Below are positions 12,727 through 12,739 of a DNA stretch of 12,739 nucleotides, piece after piece; position 1 is the stretch's first letter; each line of letters begins with the position of its first letter. Both the position numbers and the translations under genes were made by a program. The notes beneath the pieces were generated by a model. It did no database searches. It was not told the DNA's origin and saw nothing but the letters and a program-made list of their open reading frames with translations. The stretch is from Methanobacteriota archaeon (GTDB taxonomy: Archaea > Thermoplasmatota > Thermoplasmata > RBG-16-68-12 > EA-27). The DNA is taken from positions 1 to 12,739 of the forward strand of contig JACQPO010000129.1 of NCBI GenBank assembly GCA_016207545.1, read 5' to 3'.

Positions 12727-12738
12727 ACCGTTTCGGTC
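12718..12738. repeat. Inverted repeat AAACGGT-AG-ACCGTTT over the second recombinase stop codon
   Basis: AAACGGT (12718-12724) and ACCGTTT (12727-12733) are perfect 7-bp arms around a 2-base centre, and a further CGGTC (12734-12738) pairs with GACCG (12726-12730). Two-base-centred symmetry is the form of serine-recombinase crossover sites, and att sites often lie next to the recombinase gene. Alternatively the GACCG-TTT-CGGTC hairpin is a transcript end. The window stops too soon to decide. Confidence 0.35.
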
Positions 12739-12739
12739 C

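Noticed and set aside
1..12739. CRISPR array or long tandem repeats
   Set aside because: No regularly spaced identical repeats were seen; the palindromic copies are few and irregularly spaced.

Overview
The window is GC-rich DNA that looks archaeal. Several genes have a TATA-like element about 25 bases before a nearly leaderless start. Others have GGTGA or GGAGG ribosome sites. The gene content also fits: a membrane-anchored winged-helix regulator, a SHOCT protein and a membrane-anchored blue-copper protein. A Thermoplasmatota-like lineage is my best guess, from general character only; there is no rRNA or other marker gene.

Left block (1-4885), thiol, metal and redox chemistry. On the minus strand lie a vicinal-Cys redoxin, a CcdA-type membrane electron carrier and a TlpA-like exported thioredoxin that runs off the left edge. 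Divergent from them, across a short AT-rich promoter region, is a mercuric reductase (merA). Convergent to merA is a second minus-strand group: a membrane winged-helix regulator, a SHOCT membrane protein and a membrane-anchored type 1 copper protein. The layout suggests a metal or thiol stress island, with MerA in the cytoplasm and the CcdA/redoxin chain outside the membrane. No merR, merB, merT or merP is visible.

Middle block (4996-10918), mostly single genes in alternating directions: a Nudix-like protein with a damaged catalytic box, a short-chain dehydrogenase/epimerase lacking the catalytic Lys, a squalene-cyclase-like alpha/alpha-toroid protein, a MetF-like TIM barrel oxidoreductase, a PfpI/DJ-1 protein followed 2 bases later by a HEAT-repeat protein, and a nucleotidyltransferase. 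The toroid gene is flanked on both sides by copies of a degenerate palindromic element of about 24 bp, which is the most striking non-coding signal here.

Right block (11214-12726), a two-gene recombinase unit. The first protein is a large serine recombinase with catalytic and Recombinase domains but no zinc ribbon. The second starts 1 base later with its own GGAGG site and carries a zinc ribbon plus another Recombinase domain but no catalytic domain. A 7-bp perfect inverted repeat with a 2-base centre covers the second stop codon. This split recombinase, with its possible site, is the best candidate for an unusual system.
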